DNA of 64,000 nt from CAWFNW01 sp963817405 (lineage in GTDB: Bacteria > Actinomycetota > Coriobacteriia > Anaerosomatales > Anaerosomataceae), in NCBI GenBank assembly GCA_963817405.1, contig CAWFNW010000001.1:1-64000 (forward strand), read 5' to 3'. The translations under genes were made by a program, and so were the position numbers. The notes below the pieces were generated by a model. That model searched no databases. It saw nothing but the letters and a program-made list of their open reading frames with translations, and had not been told where the DNA came from. This document shows, piece after piece, positions 34,380 to 44,959 of this stretch. Every line of letters begins with the position of its first letter. The stretch's first letter is position 1.

Positions 34380-36119
34380 ATGGCGCGCCGAGTCACACGT
34401 ATGCTCGCTGTCGTGCTTGCCCTCGTCGCGCTGTTGGGACTCGCCGGGTGTGTCGACCTGCCGAGCGCCCCCACCGCGTCGCCGGCTGACGTGCTCGTCA
34501 TCGTGTGTCCGACGCTCGGCTGGACCGAAGTCACCTCGGGCGAGATGCCCACCACGCGCTCACTTGCCGAGCGCGGCGCCGCAGGGCTCATTGTCTCGCG
34601 CTCGCCGGAGAAAGCCGCGCGTCGACTCGACATGTACGCCGTAACGGAGGGCTCCCGCGATATCGGTTCGACGCGAGCGGAGGGAACGCCCGCGGAGGTC
34701 GATCTCCGTGTCGCCGAGGCAGTCGGGCAGGCGAACCCGGGCACCACCATCGTCGTGGTGGCGCCGCCGACGGCGGTGAGGCCGGGATTCACCGTGATCG
34801 CCGGTTCTGGGTACGGTCCAGGGCTGCTCTCAAGCAGGTCGACACGTCGCCGGGGCCTCATCATCGACGCAGATGTTGAGATGACCGTCGAGCGGATCGC
34901 AGGCGTTCGGCCGGCGGATCCCACGCCGAGAGCCGCGTTGGGCGTCGTCGCAACCGGCGGGACTCCAGCCGAGCGGTTGTCGGGGCTGGTGAAGCTTGAG
35001 ACCTTCCTCGTCGCGATGGATCGAGTTCGCTACCCCCTGATGACCGGCTACACCATCCTCGTGCTCATCTTGGTGATCGGTGGCTGGCGCGTGGCGGAAA
35101 CGCTCCAAGACCGCCCGTCGTTCGCATACACCTCACGGGTCCTTCGGAGGGCGCTGCTCTTCGCTCTCGCACTTCCAGCTGGAGGGACGCTGCTGTTCGT
35201 GATCGAGCGGCTGCCCCAGTCTCCGGCGCGCATCGTGACGCAGCTGCTCGCTGCGACCGCACTCATCTGGCTCTTTGCGCAGTTCGCGTGGCACAAGTGG
35301 GGTACGTCTGCAGCTGTGGCGTTCACAGGTCTCATGACTGCCGCCGTCCTGACCGTGGACCAGCTTCTCGGGGCTCCGTTGAGCCTGTCGGCGCTCGTGG
35401 GGTACTCGCCACTTGGGGCTTTCCGGTTCTACGGCCTGGGCAACGAAGGCGCTGCAATGCTGATCGGAAGTGCGCTCATGGGCGTCGCGATGGAGCTTGA
35501 CGCTGCCGGCGCGGGACGCGCCGCGATCCGGCGCGCAGCGGTCGTGACCGGCATCGTCACCGTGGGGATCGCTGCACTCCCGCTCTTCGGGGCGAACGTC
35601 TTCGTCGCCGTCTGGGGGGTCATTACCTTCGCGGTCTTCTGCGTTCGCGCAGGGGGCGGCCGATTCGGCTGGCGGCAAGCTCTGACGGCTTTGGGGGTGG
35701 CAGCGCTCGTGGTCGCTGCCGCGGTCATGCTCGACAGGCTGACGGGGACCGGGACGCACATCGCGCGCGCCATTGGTGACTCGGGCAACGGGGGACTGTT
35801 AGCAATCGCGCTCAGACGCGCGCGGACGCAACTCGCCATCCTTTCGGCGTCGCCGCTGCCAGGCATCGCGCTAGTGGTTCTCGCAGGATTCGCGTACCTG
35901 AGCGCGCATCCACGCGGCGTGATGGCGCGGACGCTTCAGGCGCACCCGCTCCTGCGAGCGGCGCTTACAGCTGGCTTCGTCGGCGGTGCGGTTGGCACGA
36001 TCGTCGAGGACTCTGGGCCAGTGATCATCGCCCTGCTGATGCTCTATCTGGCCGGAGCGCTCGCGATGCTCATGCTTGAGCCCTTGGGCGAACAGCCGGA
36101 AGGAAGGGCCCTGCCGTGA
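34380..36119 (+). CDS. Lipoprotein-signal protein with large extracytoplasmic domain and polytopic membrane region
   Basis: ATG 34380 is chosen for GAGGGGAGCGGGG just upstream and because it gives a signal peptide ending LLGLAGC, a lipobox-like site. 579 residues. Residues about 35-215 form a soluble domain that begins VLVIVCPTLGWTEV and has SLAERGAAGLIVSRS, reminiscent of the alkaline-phosphatase-like fold but without a metal site I can point to. From about residue 220 there are roughly ten helices, including GYSPLGAFRFYGLGNEGAAMLIG. I do not recognise a named family. It overlaps the next gene by 4 bases, and the divergent murJ gene suggests a role in envelope polymer assembly. Confidence 0.7.
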   Translation: MARRVTRMLAVVLALVALLGLAGCVDLPSAPTASPADVLVIVCPTLGWTEVTSGEMPTTRSLAERGAAGLIVSRSPEKAARRLDMYAVTEGSRDIGSTRAEGTPAEVDLRVAEAVGQANPGTTIVVVAPPTAVRPGFTVIAGSGYGPGLLSSRSTRRRGLIIDADVEMTVERIAGVRPADPTPRAALGVVATGGTPAERLSGLVKLETFLVAMDRVRYPLMTGYTILVLILVIGGWRVAETLQDRPSFAYTSRVLRRALLFALALPAGGTLLFVIERLPQSPARIVTQLLAATALIWLFAQFAWHKWGTSAAVAFTGLMTAAVLTVDQLLGAPLSLSALVGYSPLGAFRFYGLGNEGAAMLIGSALMGVAMELDAAGAGRAAIRRAAVVTGIVTVGIAALPLFGANVFVAVWGVITFAVFCVRAGGGRFGWRQALTALGVAALVVAAAVMLDRLTGTGTHIARAIGDSGNGGLLAIALRRARTQLAILSASPLPGIALVVLAGFAYLSAHPRGVMARTLQAHPLLRAALTAGFVGGAVGTIVEDSGPVIIALLMLYLAGALAMLMLEPLGEQPEGRALP

Positions 36120-37146
36120 CACCCGTCCAGTCGGCCGCCATCGTCCTCGGCGTCGCGCTCGTGTTCGGCATCCTCGTGCCCGTCATCGCGATGCGGCTGT
36201 TCGTGCCAACGCTCAGGGAGTCGGCCCGCGCGGCTACGGTGAACTACCGAGGAACGCGCGTGTTCACGGGCCTCGGAACGGTCTGGCTCGTGTGGGCAGC
36301 ATGCGCGATCCTCGGTGGCGGGGCGCTCGGCTCGGTGCTGCTCGGTCAGACCTCGCTCGTCATCCTCGCTATCGCCGGCGCTCTGGCGCTCGTGGCCTTC
36401 GCGCTCGGGCTCGTCGACGACGCGTTCGGCTCGTCCGGCGCCCGCGGCTTCGGAGGCCACCTGCGCGCGCTTCGGGGCGGTCGCATGACCACGGGGCTCA
36501 TCAAGCTCGCCGGGATCTCGCTCGCAGGCCTCGTCGTCGCGTTCGTGCTCGCGGGCGTGGCGAGGTGGGGCACCGCCGCGACCGGTTCGGTCTGGACGGC
36601 CACGACGGCCATCTTCACCGTCATCGCGGGTGCGGCGATCGCGCTCACGTCGAACCTCGTCAACCTACTGGATCTGCGGCCCGGGCGAGCGCTCAAGGGC
36701 TACGTGGTCCTGGGCGTGGTGGGCGCGCTCTCGGCCGCAACGCTCGTCGGACTCATCGCGGGGCTCCCCGTACCGGCCGATGTCGTCGTGCTCGACGTCA
36801 TCACGCTGGTCGCGTTCGTCGTCGGCCCGGTCGTCGCCGTGTGGCGCTACGACCTTGGCGAGCAGGGAATGCTCGGTGATGCGGGCGCGAACGCGATGGG
36901 CGCGGTCGCCGGGCTGCTTGTCGTTTCCGGGCTGTCGCTCGCTGGACTCCTCATCTACGCTGCTGTCGTGCTCGCGCTCAACCTGCTTTCCGAGCGGGTA
37001 TCATTCAGCGCCGTGATCGATCGCACGCCGTGGCTGCGCCGACTGGACGAGCTCGGGCGACCACTCGGCGAATCCCGAGAGGAACTCCCCGCCGCCGTCG
37101 GGACGGCGCGGTATGATGCAACGGATGACTACGACTCACGGGAGGC

Positions 37147-37150
<4 letters not shown>
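36116..37150 (+). CDS. MraY/WecA-like polyprenyl-phosphate glycosyl-1-phosphate transferase paralogue
   Basis: 344 residues, about ten helices. Motifs of the MraY/WecA superfamily are present in divergent form: NYRGTRVFTGLGTVW, LGLVDDAFG (the DD pair), NLVNLLDLRPGRALK (the second catalytic Asp region) and GEQGMLGDAGANAMGA. It lacks the HHHFE loop seen in true MraY at 55766, so it is not the pentapeptide transferase. It may use another UDP-sugar, or be a non-catalytic relative. It is coupled to the upstream membrane gene and to pyrG by 4-base overlaps. Confidence 0.75.
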
Positions 37151-38772
<1,622 letters not shown>

Positions 38773-38812
38773 ACTCTGCGGCCGCCGACCGGCGTGCCAT
38801 GACCGCACGGGG

Positions 38813-39895
38813 GTGAACCGGGTGCAGCTCGCGTGGGGCCGCGTCGTCCGTATCGCCGCGGAACGAGCGGGGCTGCAGCGGCTTGAGGTCATCGTCGAGG
38901 GTGCATCAGCTCCGTCAATCGCACTGGCGTACCCGTCGCTCACCGGAGCCTTCGGGGTGGGGGAGCGCGTCCTGCTCAACACGACGGCCGTCAATCTCGG
39001 CCTCGGCACGGGCGGCGCCCACTTCGTCGTCGCCGGCGGAGATGAGGCTGCCACCGTCATGGACCCGAGCGGCGGGCACATCATGAAGCTTCGCTACACG
39101 CCGCTTCAGCGGGACGTACTCGCGGTGGAAGAGGCGGCAAGTCCGCACGCCGCTGTGATGGAACGCGCCCGCGCACTTGGGGGGATGCCGGTCGTGTGCT
39201 GCGGCCTCCACAGCCAGCTGCTCCCCGTGGTCGCCGCGGTCAAGGAGTTGTCAGCTGACCTGCGAGTCGCGTATGTGATGACCGATTACGCGGCGCTGCC
39301 GCTTGCGCTGTCGGACCTCGTTGCAGCCATGACCGAGTGCGGTCTGCTGGACACCACGATCACGGCCGGGCAGGCGTTCGGCGGGTCGCTCGAAGCGATC
39401 ACGACCCACTCGGCGCTCCTCGCCGCGCGCCACGTGGCGACGGCCGACGTGGCCGTCGTCGCGCTCGGTCCCGGGATCGTGGGGACCGCGTCGCCGTTCG
39501 GCCACGGTGGAGTTGCCCAAGGCGAGGCCATCAACGCGGCCGCGTCGCTCGGTGGGCAGCCAATCGCCGTGCTGCGCCTGTCGTTCACCGAGCGCCGCGC
39601 GCGCCACTTCGGCGTGAGCCATCACACGCAAAGCGCACTCGGGACGGTGGCGCTTGCGCCTGCGGCGGTGGTGGTCCCGGCCCTCTCGAACGCGGAGCGG
39701 GCGGTGGTGGACGCCGCGCTTGAGGATGCAGGCGTCTGGCAGCGCCACACACGTGTGGACGCGCCAGCCGCGCCTCTGCCGGACACGCGGGGACTTCCGA
39801 TGCGCTCGATGGGACGGACGCCCGCCGACGACCCCGCATTCTTCCATGCGGCCGCCGCCGCGGGCAGGGTTGCGGGTCGCGGTGCCCTTGGGTGA
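38813..39895 (+). CDS. DUF3866 family protein
   Basis: 360 residues from GTG 38813; GTG 38822 is an alternative. VQLAWGRVVRI, GERVLLNTTAVNLGLGTGGAHFV, KLRYTPLQRDVLAVEE, and GLHSQLLPVVAAVKE match the DUF3866 family found near pyrG and xerD in actinobacteria and clostridia. No catalytic function is known. The ALGPGIVGTASPFGHGGVAQGEAIN segment is glycine-rich and could bind a nucleotide or phosphate, but that is a guess. Confidence 0.8.
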   Translation: MNRVQLAWGRVVRIAAERAGLQRLEVIVEGASAPSIALAYPSLTGAFGVGERVLLNTTAVNLGLGTGGAHFVVAGGDEAATVMDPSGGHIMKLRYTPLQRDVLAVEEAASPHAAVMERARALGGMPVVCCGLHSQLLPVVAAVKELSADLRVAYVMTDYAALPLALSDLVAAMTECGLLDTTITAGQAFGGSLEAITTHSALLAARHVATADVAVVALGPGIVGTASPFGHGGVAQGEAINAAASLGGQPIAVLRLSFTERRARHFGVSHHTQSALGTVALAPAAVVVPALSNAERAVVDAALEDAGVWQRHTRVDAPAAPLPDTRGLPMRSMGRTPADDPAFFHAAAAAGRVAGRGALG

Positions 39896-39920
39896 CGCCC
39901 TCGGGCGTGCGCGCTCGCCT

Positions 39921-39948
39921 TTGCGATGCGGTTCCGCTCGGCTAGACT
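39921..39948 (+). promoter_or_regulatory. Promoter of ald
   Basis: TTGCGA (39921-39926), 16 bases, TAGACT (39943-39948). It lies in the 152-base gap before ald; the leader also contains GCAGC/GCTGC repeats. One of the best vegetative-type promoters in the window. Confidence 0.6.
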
Positions 39949-40047
39949 GAGCGAGGCGACGTCGCGGTATGCAGCTTCGGCAATCGGCTGCTTCAGCCGT
40001 GATTCATGCCCTCAGGCTCACAGTCCATGCGAGGAAGGACACCAACG

Positions 40048-41160
40048 GTGATCATCGGCGTACCCAAGGAGATCAAGAACAACGAGTTCCGTGTCGGCAT
40101 GACGCCGGGCGGCGTGCGGGAGTTCGTTGCGTACGGTCACGAAGTCCTGGTGGAGACCGGTGCAGGCGGGGGATCGTCGTTCGCCGACGATGAGTACCGC
40201 GCCGCGGGAGGCCAGATCATCGACTCGGCCGCCGAGGTCTTCGCCCGCGCCGACATGATCGTGAAGGTCAAGGAGCCGCAGGCCGCCGAGATCGCGATGC
40301 TCCGACCCGGGCAGATCCTCTACACGTACCTCCACCTCGCTCCGGACCTCGCGCAGACCCAGGGGCTCATCAAGTCAGGCGCGGTGTGCATCGCCTACGA
40401 GACCGTTGAGCTGCCGAACCACTCGCTGCCGCTGCTCGCGCCGATGTCTGAAGTCGCGGGTCGCATGGCTGCGCAAGTCGGCGCCGCGTACCTCCAGAAG
40501 CCGAACGGTGGCCGGGGCGTGCTCATGGGCGGCGTCCCGGGCGTACTGCCGGCAAAGGTCGTCGTCCTCGGCGCGGGCGTCGTCGGTTCGAATGCGGCGT
40601 ACATCGCCAAGGGCATGGGCGCGGACGTTACCGTCATGGACGTCAACCTCGACCGCCTGCGCTACCTCGACGAGATCTGGGGCAACAGCGTGCGGACGCT
40701 CTACTCGAGCCGGCACAACGTCGAGGAGATCGTCAAAGTGTCTGACCTCGTCATCGGCGCCGTGCTGCTGCCGGGCGCCAAGACGCCGTTCCTCGTCACG
40801 CGCGACATGCTCTCGACGATGAAGCCGGGCGCCGTGCTCGTCGACGTCTCGGTCGATCAGGGTGGCTGCATCGAGACGACCAAACCGACGACGCACGCCG
40901 ATCCCACGTACTTCGTCGACGGGGTGCTTCACTACGGCGTCGCCAACATGCCGGGCGCAGTGCCCAACACCTCCACGCTCGCGCTCACGAACGCGACCCT
41001 CCGCTACGGTCTGGCCATCGCGAACAAGGGTTGGAAGCAGGCGGTCAAGGACGACGCAGCGCTCGCCAAGGGTCTCAACGTCCTCGACGGCAAGATCACG
41101 TACAAGGCGGTCGCGGACGCGCATGGGATGAACTACACACCGCTTGAGAAGTTGGTCTAG
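40048..41160 (+). CDS. ald: Alanine dehydrogenase
   Basis: 370 residues. NAD-dependent interconversion of alanine with pyruvate and ammonia. IIGVPKEIKNNEFRVGMTPGGV at the start, KVKEPQAAEIAMLRPGQILYTYLHLA, MSEVAGRMAAQVGA, and the Rossmann motif VVVLGAGVVGSNAAYIAKG. The C-terminal NMPGAVPNTSTLALTNATL is diagnostic. GTG 40048 follows GAGGAAGGAC; it removes a longer reading that would start with an unrelated leader. It has its own promoter. Confidence 0.96.
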   Translation: MIIGVPKEIKNNEFRVGMTPGGVREFVAYGHEVLVETGAGGGSSFADDEYRAAGGQIIDSAAEVFARADMIVKVKEPQAAEIAMLRPGQILYTYLHLAPDLAQTQGLIKSGAVCIAYETVELPNHSLPLLAPMSEVAGRMAAQVGAAYLQKPNGGRGVLMGGVPGVLPAKVVVLGAGVVGSNAAYIAKGMGADVTVMDVNLDRLRYLDEIWGNSVRTLYSSRHNVEEIVKVSDLVIGAVLLPGAKTPFLVTRDMLSTMKPGAVLVDVSVDQGGCIETTKPTTHADPTYFVDGVLHYGVANMPGAVPNTSTLALTNATLRYGLAIANKGWKQAVKDDAALAKGLNVLDGKITYKAVADAHGMNYTPLEKLV

Positions 41161-41185
41161 AGGAGCGACGACCGGACCTCCGCTG

Positions 41186-42091
41186 GTGGATGCGGGCATC
41201 CAAGAGTTCCTTGCACACCTCGCGGTCGAGCGGGGTGCCTCGCCAAATACGGTCGCGGCATACCGCCACGACCTCATCGAGTACGAGGCCACGCTGGCAA
41301 GCCGCGGCGTGACCTCTGCTGCGGAGGCGACGCGTGACGATGCGGTCGCGCACGTACGCACGCTGTGGGACGCGGGGCGCGCTCCCAGCTCCGTCGAGCG
41401 CAAGGTGGCTACGCTGAAGTCGTTCCACCGCTTCTGTGTGCGCGAGGGACTCGCCGCTGCATCGCCGGTAGCCGACATGCCGCTTCCAAAGGTGCCGGTG
41501 CGTCTGCCCGACGCGATCTCGATCGATGACGTAGAGAAGCTGCTTTCGCAGCCGTTTGGCGAAGGGCCGCAGGCATACCGCGACCGCGCGATCCTGGAGA
41601 CGCTCTACGGCTGTGGTCTGCGGGTGAGCGAGCTCGTCGGTCTCGATGTCGCCGACCTCGACCTCGACGGCGGCCTCATTCGCGTCCTCGGCAAGGGGGG
41701 CAAGGAGCGTGTGGTGCCGATCGGGGGTATGGCCGAGTTGGCGGTTCGCGAGTACCTCGCGCACGGTCGGCCCTACCTAAAGGCCAAGCGCTCCACGGTG
41801 CGGCAGGACCCAGTCGCCGTGTTCCTGAACAGCCGCGGCGCCCGGCTCACGCGCCAGACGATCCACGTGATGGTGAGCCGTTATGGCGGTCGCGTCGGGC
41901 TCGCGCTCCACCCACACACACTTAGACACTCGTACGCAACGCACCTGCTCGAGGGCGGGGCGGATCTCCGGTCGCTGCAGGAACTCCTCGGGCACGCAGA
42001 TATCACGACGACGCAGGTCTACACGCACGTGGACCGGACACATCTGATGGAGGAGTATCTGTCGACCCACCCACGGGCGAGGCTTCGCTAG
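41186..42091 (+). CDS. xerD: Tyrosine site-specific recombinase XerD-like
   Basis: 301 residues from GTG 41186. SAM-like N-domain (FLAHLAVERGASPNTVAAYRHDL) and catalytic domain with Arg in YGCGLRVSELVGL, Lys in GKGGKERVVP, HPHTLRHSYAT, LLGHADITTTQ and the nucleophile Tyr in VYTHV. Resolves chromosome dimers at dif. A GAGGAG lies at 41160-41165, 20 bases before this GTG and close to no good start codon; a TTG at 41144, inside ald, would add 14 residues. The start is therefore uncertain. Confidence 0.9.
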   Translation: MDAGIQEFLAHLAVERGASPNTVAAYRHDLIEYEATLASRGVTSAAEATRDDAVAHVRTLWDAGRAPSSVERKVATLKSFHRFCVREGLAAASPVADMPLPKVPVRLPDAISIDDVEKLLSQPFGEGPQAYRDRAILETLYGCGLRVSELVGLDVADLDLDGGLIRVLGKGGKERVVPIGGMAELAVREYLAHGRPYLKAKRSTVRQDPVAVFLNSRGARLTRQTIHVMVSRYGGRVGLALHPHTLRHSYATHLLEGGADLRSLQELLGHADITTTQVYTHVDRTHLMEEYLSTHPRARLR

Positions 42092-42148
42092 GGTCGAGCC
42101 GTTGGTCGAACTGCCACGGATTTCCTAGAAGTTGCATGGTTGTAAGGG

Positions 42149-42154
42149 TAGAAT
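42149..42154 (+). promoter_or_regulatory. -10 box of the nucleoside importer operon
   Basis: TAGAAT at 42149-42154, 43 bases upstream of the lipoprotein start. No -35 at a normal distance. No purine-riboswitch architecture is visible in the short leader. Confidence 0.4.
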
Positions 42155-42197
42155 GTAGGGCGGCCCTAAAGGATGTATCAGAGGAGGCGGATTGAGC

Positions 42198-43271
42198 GTG
42201 AACAGTAAGCTGGCACGGATCGTCGCGCTGGTCCTCGCACTGACGCTGCTTGTGGCGTTCGTGCCGGGATGCGCGAAGAAGGACACGGCGACACCGACGA
42301 CGCCGACGACACCAACCGGTCAGCCCAAGACCGACGTCAAGGCGGCCATGGTCACCGACGTTGGCGGTCTTGGTGACAAGTCGTTCAACGACTTGGCGTA
42401 TGAAGGCCTGAAGAAGGCCGAAGCCGAGTTGGGTGTCGAGATCAAGGTGCAGGAGTCCAAGGAGATCACGGACTACGAGACGAACATCGACTTGCTGGCG
42501 AACGCAGGCTTCAGCCCGATCTTCGCGGTCGGCTTCCTGATGACCGACACGGTCTCCAAGATGTCGACGGCGTTCCCGGACACGATGTTCGGCGGCATCG
42601 ACGAGTTCCTCGATCCGGTTCCCCCGAATGTGACCACGCTCGGCTTCAAGGAGAACGAGGGTAGCTATCTCGCCGGCGTCGTGGCTGCTCTGGCTACCAA
42701 GGACTCGTTCGACTCCAAGCTCAACGCCGACAACGTCATCGGTTTCGTGGGTGGCATGGACGTGCCGCTCATCCGGAAGTTCCAGGCCGGCTTTGAGGCG
42801 GGCGCCAAGTCCGTCAACCCGGACGTCAAGGTGATCGCGCTCTACACCGGCAGCTTTAGCGATGCCGCGAAGGGCAAGGAGCTCGGTCTGTCGCTCATCT
42901 CGCAGAAGGCCGACGTCATCTATGCGGCTGCAGGCGCATGCGGCGAAGGCACCGTCCGCGCGTGTCAGGAGAAGGGCGCCCTGTTCATCGGCGTCGACTC
43001 CGACCAGTACAACACGATCTCGGGCTCAGGCGACGTCATGCTGACCTCGATGATGAAGCGCGTCGACGTTGCCGTGTTCGACACCGTCAAGGCAATGGTT
43101 GACGGCAAGTTCCCCGGCGGCACGGCGACGGTCTATGGTCTCAAGGAAGGTGGCGTCGGGCTCGCGCCGTACCACGACTTCGAGAGCAAGGTCCCGCAGG
43201 CTATCAAGGACGCCGTGGACAAGGCAACGCAGGACATCATCAGCGGTGCCGTCAAGGTTCCCGAGGCATAG
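42198..43271 (+). CDS. bmpA: BMP family nucleoside-binding lipoprotein
   Basis: 357 residues. GTG 42198 is about 8 bases after AGAGGAGGCGG; TTG 42192 is too close. The signal peptide ends VAFVPGC, a lipobox with the lipidated Cys, then a Thr/Pro linker. The PBP1_BmpA fold shows VTDVGGLGDKSFNDLAYEGLKKA, EGSYLAGVVAALA, IGFVGGMDVPLIRKFQAGFEAG and AAAGACGEGTVRACQEKG. BMP proteins deliver purine or other nucleosides to NupABC-type importers, which follow here. Confidence 0.93.
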   Translation: MNSKLARIVALVLALTLLVAFVPGCAKKDTATPTTPTTPTGQPKTDVKAAMVTDVGGLGDKSFNDLAYEGLKKAEAELGVEIKVQESKEITDYETNIDLLANAGFSPIFAVGFLMTDTVSKMSTAFPDTMFGGIDEFLDPVPPNVTTLGFKENEGSYLAGVVAALATKDSFDSKLNADNVIGFVGGMDVPLIRKFQAGFEAGAKSVNPDVKVIALYTGSFSDAAKGKELGLSLISQKADVIYAAAGACGEGTVRACQEKGALFIGVDSDQYNTISGSGDVMLTSMMKRVDVAVFDTVKAMVDGKFPGGTATVYGLKEGGVGLAPYHDFESKVPQAIKDAVDKATQDIISGAVKVPEA

Positions 43272-43324
43272 GGACACGACCAAGCACGTGAGTACGCACA
43301 GGACGGTGTCCGTGCGGTAAACTC

Positions 43325-43359
43325 AAAGGGGCGGCCGGTGACAAGCCGACCGCCCCTTT
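43325..43359 (+). terminator. Terminator/attenuator between bmpA and the ABC ATPase
   Basis: AAAGGGGCGG (43325-43334) pairs with CCGCCCCTTT (43350-43359), plus CGG/CCG inside after one mismatch; the arm ends in TTT. It lies 53 bases after bmpA and 38 before the ATPase gene, so it probably lowers expression of the transporter relative to the binding protein. Confidence 0.7.
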
Positions 43360-43396
43360 CGATTGTGACAGGCCGCATCGCGAAGGGGAGACGCCG

Positions 43397-44959
43397 ATGG
43401 CCGTGCTCGAGCTACGCGAGGTCACGAAAGTGTTTCCGGGCGTCATCGCCAACGACAGCGTGTCGATGAAGCTCGAGCGTGGGGAGATCGTGGCGCTGCT
43501 GGGCGAGAACGGGGCTGGCAAGTCCACATTGATGAATGTGGTGTACGGCCTGCTTTCCGCCGATAAGGGAGAGATCCTGGTCGACGACCGACCGGTGAAG
43601 ATCAACACACCGCGGCAGGCAATCGACCTCGGTATCGGCATGGTGCACCAGCACTTCATGCTGGTCGAGCCGCTTACCGTCACCGAGAACATCGTTCTCG
43701 GACGGGAGCCGGGCCGATTCGGCATCATCGACTTTGCCACGGCCCGGGCGCGGGTGAAGGAGATCTCCGAGCGCTACGGCCTCAAGGTCGATCCCGATGA
43801 GCGCATCATCAACTTGGCCGTCGGCCTTCAGCAGCGCGTCGAGATCCTCAAAGCGCTCTATCAGGGAGCCAGCGTGCTCATTCTTGACGAGCCCACTGCT
43901 GTCCTCACACCGCAGGAAGTCCGCGAGTTGTTCGCGGTCGTACGCTCACTCGTCGACGAGGGTCTGTCGGTCGTGCTGATCACCCACAAGCTTGAAGAGG
44001 TCATGGCGGTCGCAGACAGGATCATCGTGATGCGCGACGGTGCGGTGGTGGGAGAGACCCGGCCCTCGGAGACCGACGAGGTCGGTCTCGCGCGGATGAT
44101 GGTGGGGCGCGACGTCGTGCTCGAGGTCGAGAAGGGCCTGTCCACACGCGGGGACACCGTGCTGAGCGTCAAAGACCTGCGCGTGAAGGACGACCGAGGT
44201 CTGGATGCCGTGAACGGAGTCACCTTCGACGTGGCCGGGGGCGAGGTGGTCGCGCTCGCCGGTGTGAGCGGCAACGGGCAAACGGAGCTCGTCGAAGCCA
44301 TCGTCGGGCTGCGTACGCCTCTCTCCGGCGTGATCGCCCTCAAGAGCAAGGACATCACGAAAGCCAACGCCCGCTTCTCCATCGAGGCGGGCGTGTCTCA
44401 TGTGCCCGAGGACCGGCATCGCCGCGGTCTGGTGTTGCAGTTCGACCTGGCCGAGAACCTCGTCTTGGGCGATCACCGTATCGCTCCCTATGCCAACCAC
44501 GGCATCATGAAGCCGAAGCAGGTCACGGCGATGGCGAAGTCCCGCATTAAGGACTACGACATCCGCACGCCCTCGGAGAAGGTGCTGGCGTCGAACCTCT
44601 CCGGCGGCAACCAGCAGAAGGTCGTCATCGCTCGCGAGATCGGCAGGAACCCGGAGCTTCTCGTCGCGGCTCAACCGACACGCGGCCTCGACGTCGGAGC
44701 GATCGAGTTCGTACACAGCCAGATTCTCGCCGAGCGGGCCGCGGGCAAGGCTGTGCTGCTCATCAGCCTTGAGCTCGAAGAGGTCCTCTCCCTCGCCGAC
44801 CGCATCCTGGTGATGTACGAGGGGCAGATCGTGAAGGAGTTCATGGGTGACGAGGCGGACGCCGAGACGCTCGGCTACTACATGACCGGAGGTGGGGGGA
44901 CGAAACTCGACGATTCCGTCGGCCACGTCGCGCCTGCTGAAGGCGAGGTGGGCGCATGA
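43397..44959 (+). CDS. nupA: Nucleoside ABC importer, double ATPase subunit
   Basis: 520 residues with two ABC domains, as in carbohydrate/nucleoside CUT2-type ATPases. First domain: Walker A GENGAGKST, Q-loop MVHQHFML, signature NLAVGLQQRVEILK, Walker B VLILDEPTAVL. Second domain: degenerate Walker A GVSGNGQTEL, signature NLSGGNQQKVVIARE, and AAQPTRGLDVGA in place of a full Walker B. One active and one degenerate site is normal for this family. It overlaps the first permease gene by 4 bases. Confidence 0.94.
   Translation: MAVLELREVTKVFPGVIANDSVSMKLERGEIVALLGENGAGKSTLMNVVYGLLSADKGEILVDDRPVKINTPRQAIDLGIGMVHQHFMLVEPLTVTENIVLGREPGRFGIIDFATARARVKEISERYGLKVDPDERIINLAVGLQQRVEILKALYQGASVLILDEPTAVLTPQEVRELFAVVRSLVDEGLSVVLITHKLEEVMAVADRIIVMRDGAVVGETRPSETDEVGLARMMVGRDVVLEVEKGLSTRGDTVLSVKDLRVKDDRGLDAVNGVTFDVAGGEVVALAGVSGNGQTELVEAIVGLRTPLSGVIALKSKDITKANARFSIEAGVSHVPEDRHRRGLVLQFDLAENLVLGDHRIAPYANHGIMKPKQVTAMAKSRIKDYDIRTPSEKVLASNLSGGNQQKVVIAREIGRNPELLVAAQPTRGLDVGAIEFVHSQILAERAAGKAVLLISLELEEVLSLADRILVMYEGQIVKEFMGDEADAETLGYYMTGGGGTKLDDSVGHVAPAEGEVGA

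Noticed and set aside
42092..42197. Purine or nucleoside riboswitch before bmpA
   Set aside because: The leader after the -10 is only about 40 bases and shows no three-way junction elements.
43558..43565. GCCGATAA, a sigma-28 -10 motif
   Set aside because: Inside the nupA coding region, with no TAAA 14-16 bases upstream.
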